From positions 1 through 10,773 of the forward strand of contig CALYNN010000038.1 of NCBI GenBank assembly GCA_945221685.1: a stretch of DNA of 10,773 nucleotides, in the 5' to 3' direction. Positions 1-8,419 of this stretch are shown piece by piece. The first letter of the stretch is position 1; the number at the start of each line of letters is the position of its first letter. The notes under the pieces are model-generated. The model saw only the letters and a program-made list of their open reading frames with translations. It was not told the DNA's origin and searched no databases. This DNA is from an uncultured Clostridia bacterium (GTDB lineage: Bacteria; Bacillota; Clostridia; Oscillospirales; Acutalibacteraceae). A program made the translations under genes and the position numbers.

Positions 1-1118
1 TTCCGGGTTTCGTTGATGTTCATACACATCTTCGTGAGCCCGGTTTTTCTTATAAAGAAACAGTGAAAACAGGTACCCTTGCCGCCGCAAAGGCAGGCTA
101 TACAACTATTTGCACAATGCCTAATGTTAATCCTGTTCCCGATTGTCTTGAAGGTCTTAGGGCGCAGACGGATATTATTAAACGCGACGCAGTAATCGAG
201 GTGCTTCCCTTTGCTTCAATTACAAAGGGCAGAAAGGGGCAGGGAGAGACTGTTGATTTTAAGTCTCTTGCACCAAGCGTTGTCGGCTTTTCCGACGACG
301 GCACGGGCGTTCAAGGTGCAGAGGTAATGGAAAAGGCAATGACGGAATGTAAGGCTCTTAACAAGGTTATTTCCGCTCACTGCGAGGTTAACAGCCTGCT
401 TAACGGAGGCTATATTCACGACGGTGATTACTGCCGTGAGCATAACCATAAGGGTATTTGTTCAAGAAGCGAGTGGGAGCAGATTGAAAGAGATTGCCTC
501 CTTGCAGAAAAAACAGGCTGTCGCTACCATGTTTGCCATATATCAACAAAGGAAAGTGTTGAAATAATCAGAAAAGCAAAGGCAAGGGGAGTAAATGTTA
601 CCTGCGAAACTGCGCCTCACTATCTAACAATGTGCGACGCCGATTTGCAAGAGGACGGACGGTTTAAAATGAATCCGCCACTGCGCTCGGCTGATGATAG
701 GCAGGCGCTTATTGACGGCGTTATCGACGGCACAGTTGACATTATTGCCACCGACCACGCTCCTCATTCGGCAGAGGAAAAGTCAAAGGGTCTCGAAAAA
801 TCCGCATTGGGAGTAGTAGGACTTGAAACTGCCTTTGCCGTGTTAAATTCAAGACTTGTTAAAACAGGTGTTATTTCACTTGAAAAGCTTGTGTATATGA
901 TGTCGGTAAGACCGAGAGAAATTTTCGGTATTGAGGGCGGAGAGATTAAAGTAGGCGAGCCTGCCGATTTGGCTCTGCTGGATACCGAGGCATTATGGAC
1001 CGTTAACCCCAAGCAGTTTGCCACAAAGGGCAGGGCAACTCCCTTTGAGAATTGGCAGGTGCAGGGTAAAAATTTGCTGACTGTGTATAAAGGAGAAATT
1101 GTTTATGAAGCCATATAA
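1..1118 (+). CDS. pyrC: Dihydroorotase, 5' end outside the window
   Basis: Cyclises N-carbamoyl-aspartate to dihydroorotate, the third step of UMP synthesis, in the cytoplasm. The frame is open from base 3, the first full codon. A GTG at 63 lies inside the protein and is not its start. The visible 371 residues begin at the family's PGFVDVHTHLREPG segment, which carries the HxH metal-binding pair. About 50 N-terminal residues are therefore missing, judging by the Bacillus subtilis enzyme as I recall it (about 428 aa). Other metal or active-site motifs are present in order: FSDDG (bridging Asp), SAHCE, YHVCHIS, KMNPPLR and ATDHAPH. The C-terminal GxPADLALLD strand is typical of amidohydrolases. 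The gene overlaps the start of carA by 14 bases, which suggests translational coupling. Identification is firm; only the 5' end is unknown. Confidence 0.97.
   Translation, partial: PGFVDVHTHLREPGFSYKETVKTGTLAAAKAGYTTICTMPNVNPVPDCLEGLRAQTDIIKRDAVIEVLPFASITKGRKGQGETVDFKSLAPSVVGFSDDGTGVQGAEVMEKAMTECKALNKVISAHCEVNSLLNGGYIHDGDYCREHNHKGICSRSEWEQIERDCLLAEKTGCRYHVCHISTKESVEIIRKAKARGVNVTCETAPHYLTMCDADLQEDGRFKMNPPLRSADDRQALIDGVIDGTVDIIATDHAPHSAEEKSKGLEKSALGVVGLETAFAVLNSRLVKTGVISLEKLVYMMSVRPREIFGIEGGEIKVGEPADLALLDTEALWTVNPKQFATKGRATPFENWQVQGKNLLTVYKGEIVYEAI
1089..1095 (+). promoter_or_regulatory. Ribosome binding site of carA
   Basis: AAAGGAG sits 9 bases before the ATG at 1105, inside the last codons of pyrC. 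It favours that ATG over the in-frame TTG at 1099, which is only 3 bases from the motif. Confidence 0.8.
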
Positions 1119-2193
1119 TAAAAAAATCGTTCTTGAAAACGGTAAAGAGTTTTACGGCTATTCCTTCGGTGCAGATAAGGAAGCCGTAAACGAGCTTGTT
1201 TTTAATACCTCTATGGTTGGTTATCAGGAAATCATTTCCGACCCAAGCTATACCGACCAAATGGTTTGTATGACCTATCCTCTTATCGGCAACTACGGCG
1301 TTACCGACGAGGACTACGAAACAAGAGTTCCCACCATGGGCGGTCTTATCGTAAGAGAATATAACGACCTACCGTCAAATTTCCGCTATACAAAAACACT
1401 TTCCGAGGTGCTTGATGAATACGATATTCCGGGCATCAGCGGCGTAGATACAAGAATGATTACAAGAATTATTCGCGATGAGGGCTCCCAAAGGGTTATT
1501 ATCTGCAATGCCGATGTGCCCTACGAGGAGGCTCTTGAAAAGGTTAGAGGCTACGCTATTCCTACCGATATGGTATCCCGCGTAAGCTGTAAAAAGAGAT
1601 GGTATTCAAGAACGCCGAATCATAAGTACGATGTTGTTGCGATAGACTGCGGAATTAAGCACAATATTATCCGCAAGCTTAATGAAAAGGGTTGTAATGT
1701 TACCGTTGTACCCTACAACATTACCGCCGAGGAAATACTTAATATGAAGCCGGACGGACTGTTTCTCTCAAACGGTCCCGGCAATCCCGAGGATGTTCAG
1801 CCGGTAATTGAGGTTGTTAAAGCGCTTAAGGGCAAGCTCCCCATTTTCGGAATTTGCCTCGGTCACCAAATGATTTCTCTTGCACTCGGGGCAAAAACCT
1901 TTAAAATGAAATTCGGTCACCGCGGAGGAAATCATCCTGTAATGAATCTTGATACAGGCAAAATTGAAATAACCTCTCAAAACCATTCCTATGCGGTTGA
2001 TGTAAATTCGCTTGAGGGTACAGAGCTTACCCTTACTCACAAAAATCTGCTTGATAATACGGCAGAGGGCGTTAAAAGCGAAAAAAACAAGCTGTTTTCA
2101 GTTCAGTATCACCCCGAAAGCGCCCCCGGTCCTCAGGACAGCGCATATCTGTTTGATTTGTTTATTGACTTAATGGAAAAGGAGGTAGGTTAA
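1105..2193 (+). CDS. carA: Carbamoyl-phosphate synthase, small (glutaminase) subunit
   Basis: Hydrolyses glutamine and passes ammonia to CarB for carbamoyl phosphate synthesis. The 362-residue length matches the family (Bacillus PyrAA about 364). Residues 1 to about 150 form the CarA-specific N-terminal domain, with the typical NTSMVGYQEIISDPSY segment. From about residue 177 a class I glutamine amidotransferase domain follows. It has SNGPGNP, the nucleophile Cys251 in GICLGHQ, the GHRGGNHPV segment, SQNHSYAV, and the catalytic His336 and Glu338 in QYHPES. The ATG at 1105 is chosen because of the AAAGGAG before it; a TTG two codons upstream is too close to that site. The gene overlaps pyrC by 14 bases, and one base separates its stop from carB. 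In this operon the enzyme serves pyrimidine synthesis. Whether a second, arginine-linked copy exists elsewhere cannot be seen here. Confidence 0.98.
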   Translation: MKPYNKKIVLENGKEFYGYSFGADKEAVNELVFNTSMVGYQEIISDPSYTDQMVCMTYPLIGNYGVTDEDYETRVPTMGGLIVREYNDLPSNFRYTKTLSEVLDEYDIPGISGVDTRMITRIIRDEGSQRVIICNADVPYEEALEKVRGYAIPTDMVSRVSCKKRWYSRTPNHKYDVVAIDCGIKHNIIRKLNEKGCNVTVVPYNITAEEILNMKPDGLFLSNGPGNPEDVQPVIEVVKALKGKLPIFGICLGHQMISLALGAKTFKMKFGHRGGNHPVMNLDTGKIEITSQNHSYAVDVNSLEGTELTLTHKNLLDNTAEGVKSEKNKLFSVQYHPESAPGPQDSAYLFDLFIDLMEKEVG

Positions 2194-2194
2194 T

Positions 2195-5100
2195 ATGCCG
2201 AAAAGAACTGATATTCACAAAATACTTGTAATCGGCTCCGGACCTATTGTTATCGGTCAGGCGGCTGAATTCGACTATTCCGGCACTCAGGCTTGCCTTG
2301 CTCTAAGAGAAGAGGGCTACGAGGTAATACTTATTAACTCCAATCCTGCTACCATTATGACCGATACCGATATTGCCGATAAGGTTTATATGGAGCCTCT
2401 TAATCTTGAATATGTTGCAAGAATTATACGCCACGAAAGACCTGATGCAATTTTGCCTTCTTTAGGCGGACAGACAGGTCTTAACCTTGCAGTTCAGCTA
2501 GCAAAAAAAGGCGTGCTTAAGGAATGTGATGTTGAAATCCTCGGCACAAAATTTGAGGCAATCGAAAGAGCCGAGGACAGAGAGCTGTTTAAGGAGCTTT
2601 GCGAAAGTCTTAATGAGCCGGTGCTTCCGTCGGAAATTGCCGAAAGCCTTGAGGAAGGACTTGAAGCCGCAAAAAGAATAGGCTTTCCCGTAGTATTAAG
2701 ACCTGCCTTTACCTTAGGCGGCACAGGCGGCGGCTTTGCCGACGACGAGGAAGAATTTGTACTGATGATGAAAAACGCCCTTGCGCTTTCTCCTGTTCAT
2801 CAGGTGCTTGTTGAAAAAAGCATAAAGGGCTATAAGGAAATTGAATACGAGGTAATGCGTGACGCAAACGATACGGCAATTACAATCTGTAATATGGAAA
2901 ACATTGACCCTGTAGGCGTTCATACAGGCGACTCTGTTGTTGTTGCACCGTCACAAACTCTTACCAACAAAGAGTACCATATGCTTCGTGACTCTGCTCT
3001 TAAAATTATCAGAGAGCTGAATATAGAGGGCGGCTGTAATGTTCAGTTTGCACTTGACCCTCATTCCTTCCAATATTATCTTATTGAGGTTAACCCGAGA
3101 GTATCCCGTTCCTCTGCACTTGCCTCAAAGGCATCCGGCTATCCTATTGCAAGAGTGTCGGCAAAAATTGCAGTCGGTATGCACCTTGATGAAATTCCCA
3201 TTGCAAATACTCCTGCCTCCTTTGAGCCGACTCTTGACTATGTAGTAACAAAAATTGCCCGCTTTCCCTTTGATAAATTTGCCGATGCAAACAATACCCT
3301 TAATACCCAAATGAAAGCAACCGGCGAGGTCATGGCAATAGGCAGAACCATGGAGGAAAGTCTGCTTAAAGCTATCCGTTCTCTCGAAACGGGAGTTTGC
3401 CATCTTTACGATAAAAAGTTTGACAGCTATTCAGAGGAAAAGCTTCTTAAATATATTAAAAACGGCACCGACGACCGTCTGTTTGCAATAGCACAGCTTA
3501 TCCGCCTGGGCGTTGACCTTAACAGAATTTATAATGCCACAAAGATTGATATGTTCTTCCTTGATAAGTTTAAGAACATTGTTGATTTTGAAAAACCTCT
3601 TTCCACCGCAAAGGGCGATATTGAAATGCTTAAGGACGCAAAGAAAATGGGCGTTTCCGACGAGTATATCGGCTCTCTGTGGAATATGACTGCGGCAGAG
3701 GTTTTTGCACTTCGTAAGGAAAACGGAATTCTTCCTGTCTATAAAATGATAGACACCTGCGCTTCGGAGTTCGACTCCTATGTGCCGTATTTCTACTCAA
3801 CCTACGAGGAGGAAAACGAATCCGTTGTTTCCGATAAAAAGAAAATAATCGTACTGGGCTCAGGCCCTATCCGTATCGGTCAGGGCGTTGAATTTGACTA
3901 TTCAACAGTTCACGCTATTTGGTCAATCCGCGATGCAGGCTACGAAGCTATTATTATCAATAATAACCCCGAAACTGTTTCCACCGACTATACCACATCG
4001 GACAAGCTTTATTTTGAGCCGCTAACCGTTGAGGATGTAATGAATATTATTACTCTTGAAAACCCATTGGGCATTGTTGTATCCTTAGGCGGTCAAACTG
4101 CAATTAACCTTGCTCCGCCTCTTGATGCACTGGGCGTTCCGATTATAGGAACCGATGTTGAAGCTATCGACAGAGCCGAAAACAGAGATAGCTTTGAAAA
4201 GGTAATGGAGGAGCTTGGTATTCCTCAGCCAAAGGGACTTGCCGTTACGGATATTGATGAGGGCGTGCGCGTTGCCGCTGAAATAGGCTATCCCGTGCTG
4301 GTTCGTCCGTCCTTCGTTTTAGGCGGAAGAGCAATGCAGATTGTTGCCAACGAGGAATCCCTGCGCCACTATTTGCAGACAGCCGTTGAAATTAATACCG
4401 AGCAGCCTGTGCTTGTTGATAAATATATTATGGCCAGAGAGCGTGAGGTTGACGCAATATGCGACGGCGAGGATGTGTTTATTCCCGGAATTATGGAGCA
4501 TGTAGAAAAAACAGGCGTTCACTCCGGCGACTCAATTTCGGTTTATCCAACCTTCTCGGTATCTCAGCAGGTTAAGGATAAAATTATTGATTATACCGTT
4601 AAGCTTGGTAAGGCAATCGGTATTGTAGGTCTGTATAACATTCAATTTATTGCCGATTCAAACGATGATGTTTATGTAATTGAGGTTAACCCCCGCTCAT
4701 CAAGAACGGTTCCGTTCTTATCAAAGGCAACCTCTGTTCCTATGGCACACATTGCCACTCAGGTAATTTTAGGCCACTCCCTTAAGGAGCAGGGAATTAA
4801 TGAGGTTTACCCCAAGGAGAAAAAGCGCTGGTATGTTAAGGCGCCTGCCTTCTCATTCTCAAAGCTTAAGGGTATGGACACATATCTTTCGCCCGAAATG
4901 AAATCAACAGGTGAGGCAATCGGCTACGATAAATCACTTACAAGAGCATTGTATAAGGCTATTCAGGCTTCGGGTATGAATGTTGCCAACTACGGTACGG
5001 TGCTTGTAACCATTGCTGACCAGGATAAGCCTACGGCATTACCGCTTATAAAACGCTTTTATGATTTAGGCTTTAATATTGAGGCAACCGAGGGTACTGC

Positions 5101-5380
5101 CAAGTATCTTAAATCCCACGGTATACGCACAAGAGTAAGGGCAAAGCTTACTATTGACGAAAGCGACGAAATTCTGCTTGCCTTAAGGCAGGGACATATT
5201 GCCTATGTTATCAATACTATTGATATTAACGCAGGCGACTCCCATTCCGACGGCTCTGAAATCAGACGCGCCGCAGTAGAAAACAATGTAACGATGTTTA
5301 CCTCTCTTGATACCGTAAAGGTTCTTCTTGATGTTCTTGAAGAAATAACCCTTGGCGTTTCAACAATAGATGCAGAATAA
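2195..5380 (+). CDS. carB: Carbamoyl-phosphate synthase, large subunit
   Basis: Makes carbamoyl phosphate from bicarbonate, ammonia supplied by CarA, and two ATP. The protein has 1061 residues, close to the family's usual length of about 1070. Two homologous ATP-grasp halves are visible. The first opens with VIGSGPIVIGQAAEFDYSG and includes RPAFTLGGTGGG and EVNPRVSRSSALASK. The second opens near residue 553 with VLGSGPIRIGQGVEFDYS and includes RPSFVLGGRAMQ and EVNPRSSRTVPFLSKAT. A methylglyoxal-synthase-like allosteric domain covers about residues 936-1061, with the ATEGTAKYL and YVINT segments that bind nucleotide effectors in known enzymes. UMP inhibition is therefore plausible but inferred. 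The ATG at 2195 follows AAGGAGG (2179-2185) with 9 bases between. The frame is intact, with no stop or shift. Confidence 0.99.
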   Translation: MPKRTDIHKILVIGSGPIVIGQAAEFDYSGTQACLALREEGYEVILINSNPATIMTDTDIADKVYMEPLNLEYVARIIRHERPDAILPSLGGQTGLNLAVQLAKKGVLKECDVEILGTKFEAIERAEDRELFKELCESLNEPVLPSEIAESLEEGLEAAKRIGFPVVLRPAFTLGGTGGGFADDEEEFVLMMKNALALSPVHQVLVEKSIKGYKEIEYEVMRDANDTAITICNMENIDPVGVHTGDSVVVAPSQTLTNKEYHMLRDSALKIIRELNIEGGCNVQFALDPHSFQYYLIEVNPRVSRSSALASKASGYPIARVSAKIAVGMHLDEIPIANTPASFEPTLDYVVTKIARFPFDKFADANNTLNTQMKATGEVMAIGRTMEESLLKAIRSLETGVCHLYDKKFDSYSEEKLLKYIKNGTDDRLFAIAQLIRLGVDLNRIYNATKIDMFFLDKFKNIVDFEKPLSTAKGDIEMLKDAKKMGVSDEYIGSLWNMTAAEVFALRKENGILPVYKMIDTCASEFDSYVPYFYSTYEEENESVVSDKKKIIVLGSGPIRIGQGVEFDYSTVHAIWSIRDAGYEAIIINNNPETVSTDYTTSDKLYFEPLTVEDVMNIITLENPLGIVVSLGGQTAINLAPPLDALGVPIIGTDVEAIDRAENRDSFEKVMEELGIPQPKGLAVTDIDEGVRVAAEIGYPVLVRPSFVLGGRAMQIVANEESLRHYLQTAVEINTEQPVLVDKYIMAREREVDAICDGEDVFIPGIMEHVEKTGVHSGDSISVYPTFSVSQQVKDKIIDYTVKLGKAIGIVGLYNIQFIADSNDDVYVIEVNPRSSRTVPFLSKATSVPMAHIATQVILGHSLKEQGINEVYPKEKKRWYVKAPAFSFSKLKGMDTYLSPEMKSTGEAIGYDKSLTRALYKAIQASGMNVANYGTVLVTIADQDKPTALPLIKRFYDLGFNIEATEGTAKYLKSHGIRTRVRAKLTIDESDEILLALRQGHIAYVINTIDINAGDSHSDGSEIRRAAVENNVTMFTSLDTVKVLLDVLEEITLGVSTIDAE

Positions 5381-5384
5381 GGAT
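5379..5384 (+). promoter_or_regulatory. Ribosome binding site of pyrK
   Basis: AAGGAT overlaps the carB stop codon and lies 6 bases before the ATG at 5391. The in-frame ATG at 5370, inside carB, has no comparable motif in front of it. Confidence 0.6.
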
Positions 5385-5390
5385 TTAGCT

Positions 5391-6119
5391 ATGTATAAAC
5401 AGGATATATTTGAAATTTTATCAAATGAAAAAATTGCTAAAGATGTTTACAAAATGGTCTTGCAGGGAAATACCGAGTATATAACCGCCCCGGGTCAGTT
5501 TGTAAATATAAAGCTTGAGGGCAGATTTTTACGCCGTCCCATTTCCGTATGCGATTATTCCGACAGTATGCTTACTCTTATCTATAAGGTGGTAGGCGTC
5601 GGAACAGAGGAAATGAGCCGAATGACATCAGGCGAAAGACTTGATGTTTTAACGGGTCTTGGCAACGGCTACGATATTTCACTATCAAAAAAGCCTCTTG
5701 TTATCGGCGGCGGTGTCGGCGTTCCTCCTCTTTATAACCTTACCAAAAGGCTTATTGAGGATAATCAGCAGGTAACCGTTGTATTAGGCTTTAATACTAA
5801 GGACGAGGTTTTTTATGAAGAAGAATTCAGAGCGCTGGGTGCAAATGTTATCGTAGCAACTGCCGACGGCTCCTATGGCGTAAAGGGCTTTGTTACCGAC
5901 GCTATGCCTGATGATTACGACTATTTTTATACCTGCGGTCCTTTGCCGATGTTTAAGGCTATTGAAGGAGTGGTTAAAACATCCGGTCAGTATTCCTTTG
6001 AGGAAAGAATGGGGTGCGGATTCGGTGCCTGTATGGGTTGCTCCTGCAAAACGAAGTACGGCAGTAAGCGTATTTGCAAGGACGGTCCCGTTCTTAAAAG
6101 GGAGGAAATAGTATGGTAG
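5391..6119 (+). CDS. pyrK: Dihydroorotate dehydrogenase, electron-transfer subunit
   Basis: Partner of PyrD in the class 1B dihydroorotate dehydrogenase. It moves electrons from PyrD's FMN through a [2Fe-2S] cluster and FAD to NAD+. The 242 residues comprise an N-terminal FAD-binding barrel with FLRRPISV, a NAD-binding domain with GGGVGVPPL and CGPLPMFKA, and a C-terminal cluster-binding segment. The four probable cluster ligands are Cys209, Cys214, Cys217 and Cys229 (C-x4-C-x2-C-x11-C). The last loop is a few residues shorter than in the Bacillus protein as I recall it. The ATG at 5391 is preferred over the in-frame ATG at 5370: it has a ribosome binding site, and its MYKQDIFEILSN start aligns with known PyrK N-termini. 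The gene lies 10 bases after carB and overlaps pyrD by 7 bases. Confidence 0.97.
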   Translation: MYKQDIFEILSNEKIAKDVYKMVLQGNTEYITAPGQFVNIKLEGRFLRRPISVCDYSDSMLTLIYKVVGVGTEEMSRMTSGERLDVLTGLGNGYDISLSKKPLVIGGGVGVPPLYNLTKRLIEDNQQVTVVLGFNTKDEVFYEEEFRALGANVIVATADGSYGVKGFVTDAMPDDYDYFYTCGPLPMFKAIEGVVKTSGQYSFEERMGCGFGACMGCSCKTKYGSKRICKDGPVLKREEIVW

Positions 6120-7024
6120 ATTTATCAGTTAATCTTGCAGGACTTAAAATGGATAATCCTGTTGTTCCGGCTTCGGGCACCTTTGGCTTCGGTAAGGAAT
6201 TTAAGGATTTTTACGATATTAATATACTCGGCTCCTTCTCCTTTAAGGGAACAACACGGGATGCTCGCTTCGGCAATCCAACACCGAGAATTGCAGAATG
6301 TTGCTCGGGAATGATTAATGCTGTTGGACTTCAAAATCCGGGAGTTCACCATGTTATTGAACACGAGCTTCCCGAAATGAAGGAGTATTTTCATAAGCCT
6401 GTAATTGCAAATGTTTCAGGCTTCTCCGTTGAGGATTATGCCTATACCTGTCAGCTTCTTGATAAAGAGGAGCAGGTGGGTATATTAGAGGTTAATGTTT
6501 CCTGCCCAAATGTTCACGGCGGAGGAATGAGCTTCGGAACCTCACCTGAGGCGGCGGCAGAGGTTACGGCGGCGGTTAAGGCAGTAACAACCAAGCCTGT
6601 GTTTATAAAGCTTTCTCCAAATGTTACGGATATTGTTTCTATTGCCAAGGCGTGCGAGGAGGCAGGAGCAGACGGCATCTGCCTAATAAATACAATGCTT
6701 GGAATGAGAATAGATGTTAAACGCAGAAAGCCTGTAATCGCAAATAAAATGGGAGGCTTCAGCGGCGACGCCATTTTCCCCGTGGCAGTAAGAATGGTTT
6801 ATCAGGTTGCAAAGGCTTGCAATATTCCCGTAATGGGCTGCGGCGGAGTATCTACCGCCGAAAATGTTATTGAAATGATGATGGCGGGAGCAACCGCCGT
6901 TCAGGTAGGCGCCGCCAATCTTGTTGAGCCTTATGCCTGCAAAAATATAATCGAGGCTTTGCCGCAGGAATGTGAAAAGCTCGGTATAGATAAAATAAGT
7001 GATATTATAGGAGTGATTGATTAA
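6113..7024 (+). CDS. pyrD: Dihydroorotate dehydrogenase, class 1B catalytic subunit
   Basis: Oxidises dihydroorotate to orotate using FMN, with NAD+ as final acceptor through PyrK. The 303 residues form a TIM-barrel flavoenzyme. The class 1 active-site base Cys131 lies in NVSCPNVHGGG, where the membrane-bound class 2 enzymes carry Ser. Lys166 in FIKLSPNV, GGFSGDAI, and the phosphate-binding CGGVSTAENV plus GATAVQVGAANL are in the usual order. The GGGAGG motif at 6100-6105 lies 7 bases before the ATG. The 7-base overlap with pyrK fits equal, coupled synthesis of the two subunits. The class 1B assignment rests on the adjacent pyrK and the overall sequence. No membrane segment is apparent, so the complex should be cytosolic. 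Confidence 0.98.
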   Translation: MVDLSVNLAGLKMDNPVVPASGTFGFGKEFKDFYDINILGSFSFKGTTRDARFGNPTPRIAECCSGMINAVGLQNPGVHHVIEHELPEMKEYFHKPVIANVSGFSVEDYAYTCQLLDKEEQVGILEVNVSCPNVHGGGMSFGTSPEAAAEVTAAVKAVTTKPVFIKLSPNVTDIVSIAKACEEAGADGICLINTMLGMRIDVKRRKPVIANKMGGFSGDAIFPVAVRMVYQVAKACNIPVMGCGGVSTAENVIEMMMAGATAVQVGAANLVEPYACKNIIEALPQECEKLGIDKISDIIGVID

Positions 7025-7722
7025 TGGGTAAGGATGTTATTATTGCCTGCGATTTTTCGTCGGCACAGGCGGCATTTAATTTTCTCGATAGGTTTACCGA
7101 GGAAAAGCCGTTCGTCAAAATCGGTATGGAGCTTTTTTATGCCGAGGGTCCGTCTATAGTAAGAGAAATTAAAAAAAGAGGTCATAAAATTTTTCTTGAT
7201 TTAAAGCTTCACGATATTCCCAATACGGTAAAAAAATCTATGGCAGTGCTTTCAAGGCTTGATGTAGATATGACTAATCTTCATGCCGCAGGAACAGTGG
7301 AAATGATGAAGGCGGCTGTTGAGGGACTTACCCGAGAGGACGGCACCAGACCTATACTTATTGCCGTAACCCAGCTTACATCAACAAGCGAGCAGAGAAT
7401 GCAGGACGAGCTTTTGATTAACGCTTCAATCAACGATACTATTGTAAAATACGCTCAAAATGCCAAGGAGGCAGGACTTGACGGCGTTGTTTGCTCACCA
7501 CTTGAGGCGGCAATGGTTAAGTCAGCCTGCGGCACGGAATTTATGACGGTAACACCGGGTGTTCGCTTTGCCGACGGCGATGTGGGCGATCAGGTAAGAG
7601 TTACCACTCCCGAAAAAGCAAAGGAAATCGGCTCAGACTATATTGTTGTCGGCAGACCCATTACAGCCGCAGAGGATCCTGTTGCGGCGTACAGACGCTG
7701 CGTAGCCGAATTTGTCGGATAA
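7024..7722 (+). CDS. pyrF: Orotidine 5'-phosphate decarboxylase
   Basis: Converts OMP to UMP, the last step of the pathway. At 232 residues it has the length of the short bacterial type (Bacillus about 239). The catalytic residues are visible: Asp10 in ACDF, Lys32 in FVKIG, and the Asp59-x-Lys61-x-x-Asp64 array in DLKLHDIPNTV. The phosphate-binding segments TPGVRF and VVGRPIT lie near the C-terminus. The ATG shares one base with the pyrD stop (TAATG) and is preceded by AGGAG at 7009-7013, 10 bases away. This arrangement suggests translational coupling to pyrD. Confidence 0.98.
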   Translation: MGKDVIIACDFSSAQAAFNFLDRFTEEKPFVKIGMELFYAEGPSIVREIKKRGHKIFLDLKLHDIPNTVKKSMAVLSRLDVDMTNLHAAGTVEMMKAAVEGLTREDGTRPILIAVTQLTSTSEQRMQDELLINASINDTIVKYAQNAKEAGLDGVVCSPLEAAMVKSACGTEFMTVTPGVRFADGDVGDQVRVTTPEKAKEIGSDYIVVGRPITAAEDPVAAYRRCVAEFVG

Positions 7723-7743
7723 CAGGTGTAAAGGAGAAAAACC

Positions 7744-8400
7744 ATGGAAAGCTATAAAAGAGAATTTATTAAATTTTTAGAGGACGCAGGCGTTTTGAAG
7801 TTCGGTGATTTCACTGCAAAAAGCGGAAGAAAAATTCCTTATTTCATCAACGCAGGCGATATTAAAACAGGCGAGCAAATTCAAAAGCTGGGCGAGTTTT
7901 ACGCCAAGGCATATTTTGAAAAGGTAGGTAATAAGAAAACAGTTTTATACGGACCTGCCTATAAGGGAATTCCCATTGCCGTTTCCGTTGCTGTTGCACT
8001 TGCAAAAAACGGTCTTGATGTTCCGTTTTTCTTTAACAGAAAGGAAGAAAAGGACCACGGCGAAGGCGGTGTGTTTGTTGGATATACACCAAAGCAGGGC
8101 GAGGAAATCGTTATTGTAGAGGATGTTGTTACCGCAGGCACCGCTATCAGAGAGAGTATGGCAATTCTTTCAAAGCTTGAGGGCACAAGGGTTGCCGCAA
8201 CATTTGTTATGGTTGACCGCAAGGAAAAGGGTAAAACCGATAAATCCGCCATTGCCGAGGTTGCCGATGAATATGGCTTTCCTGTATATTCCGTTGTTGA
8301 TGTTTACGATATTATTGAATATCTTGAAGAGGACGAAAGTAACCGCGAAAATGTTGAACGCATAAAGAAGTATCTTGAAATTAACGGTGCCAAGGCATAA
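7744..8400 (+). CDS. pyrE: Orotate phosphoribosyltransferase
   Basis: Joins orotate and PRPP to give OMP and pyrophosphate, feeding PyrF. The 218 residues show the type I phosphoribosyltransferase fold. KFGDFTAKSGRKIPYF forms the orotate-side N-terminal segment, FFNRKEEKDHGEGG is the flexible active-site loop, and the PRPP-binding motif IVEDVVTAGTA lies at about residues 124-134, with the acidic pair Glu126-Asp127. The ATG at 7744 follows AAGGAG (7731-7736) at 7 bases. The 21-base gap after pyrF is the longest within the operon and contains no hairpin. The C-terminus is charged and lysine-rich, without obvious meaning. Confidence 0.98.
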   Translation: MESYKREFIKFLEDAGVLKFGDFTAKSGRKIPYFINAGDIKTGEQIQKLGEFYAKAYFEKVGNKKTVLYGPAYKGIPIAVSVAVALAKNGLDVPFFFNRKEEKDHGEGGVFVGYTPKQGEEIVIVEDVVTAGTAIRESMAILSKLEGTRVAATFVMVDRKEKGKTDKSAIAEVADEYGFPVYSVVDVYDIIEYLEEDESNRENVERIKKYLEINGAKA

Positions 8401-8406
8401 AAAAAG

Positions 8407-8413
8407 AAAGGAG
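8407..8413 (+). promoter_or_regulatory. Ribosome binding site of pyrB
   Basis: AAAGGAG lies 6 bases before the ATG at 8420. It rules against the longer frame opening at 8375, which would begin inside pyrE and add a basic 15-residue extension not found in the family. Confidence 0.85.
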
Positions 8414-8419
8414 CCTGAA

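Noticed and set aside
387..389. PyrC has Val where Bacillus has Asp in the AHCED motif, suggesting a lost metal ligand.
   Set aside because: Counting along the Bacillus protein from memory, the bridging Asp is the one in FTDDG, conserved here as FSDDG. The residue after AHCE is not a metal ligand.
1099..1104. TTG at 1099 as the carA start.
   Set aside because: It lies only 3 bases after the AAAGGAG motif. The ATG at 1105 has proper spacing.
3125..3403. Opposite-strand open frames within carB and other pyr genes.
   Set aside because: They are antisense shadows of strongly conserved genes, with no recognisable protein pattern.
5890..6111. A 73-codon + strand frame inside the 3' end of pyrK.
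   Set aside because: It overlaps the conserved cluster-binding segment of PyrK in another frame and resembles no family I recognise.
7723..7743. An attenuator or PyrR site in the pyrF-pyrE gap.
   Set aside because: The gap is 21 bases, is mostly ribosome binding site, and contains no hairpin.
8375..8419. An upstream start giving PyrB a basic 15-residue N-terminal extension.
   Set aside because: It would start inside pyrE without a ribosome binding site. The ATG at 8420 has one and gives the family's usual length.
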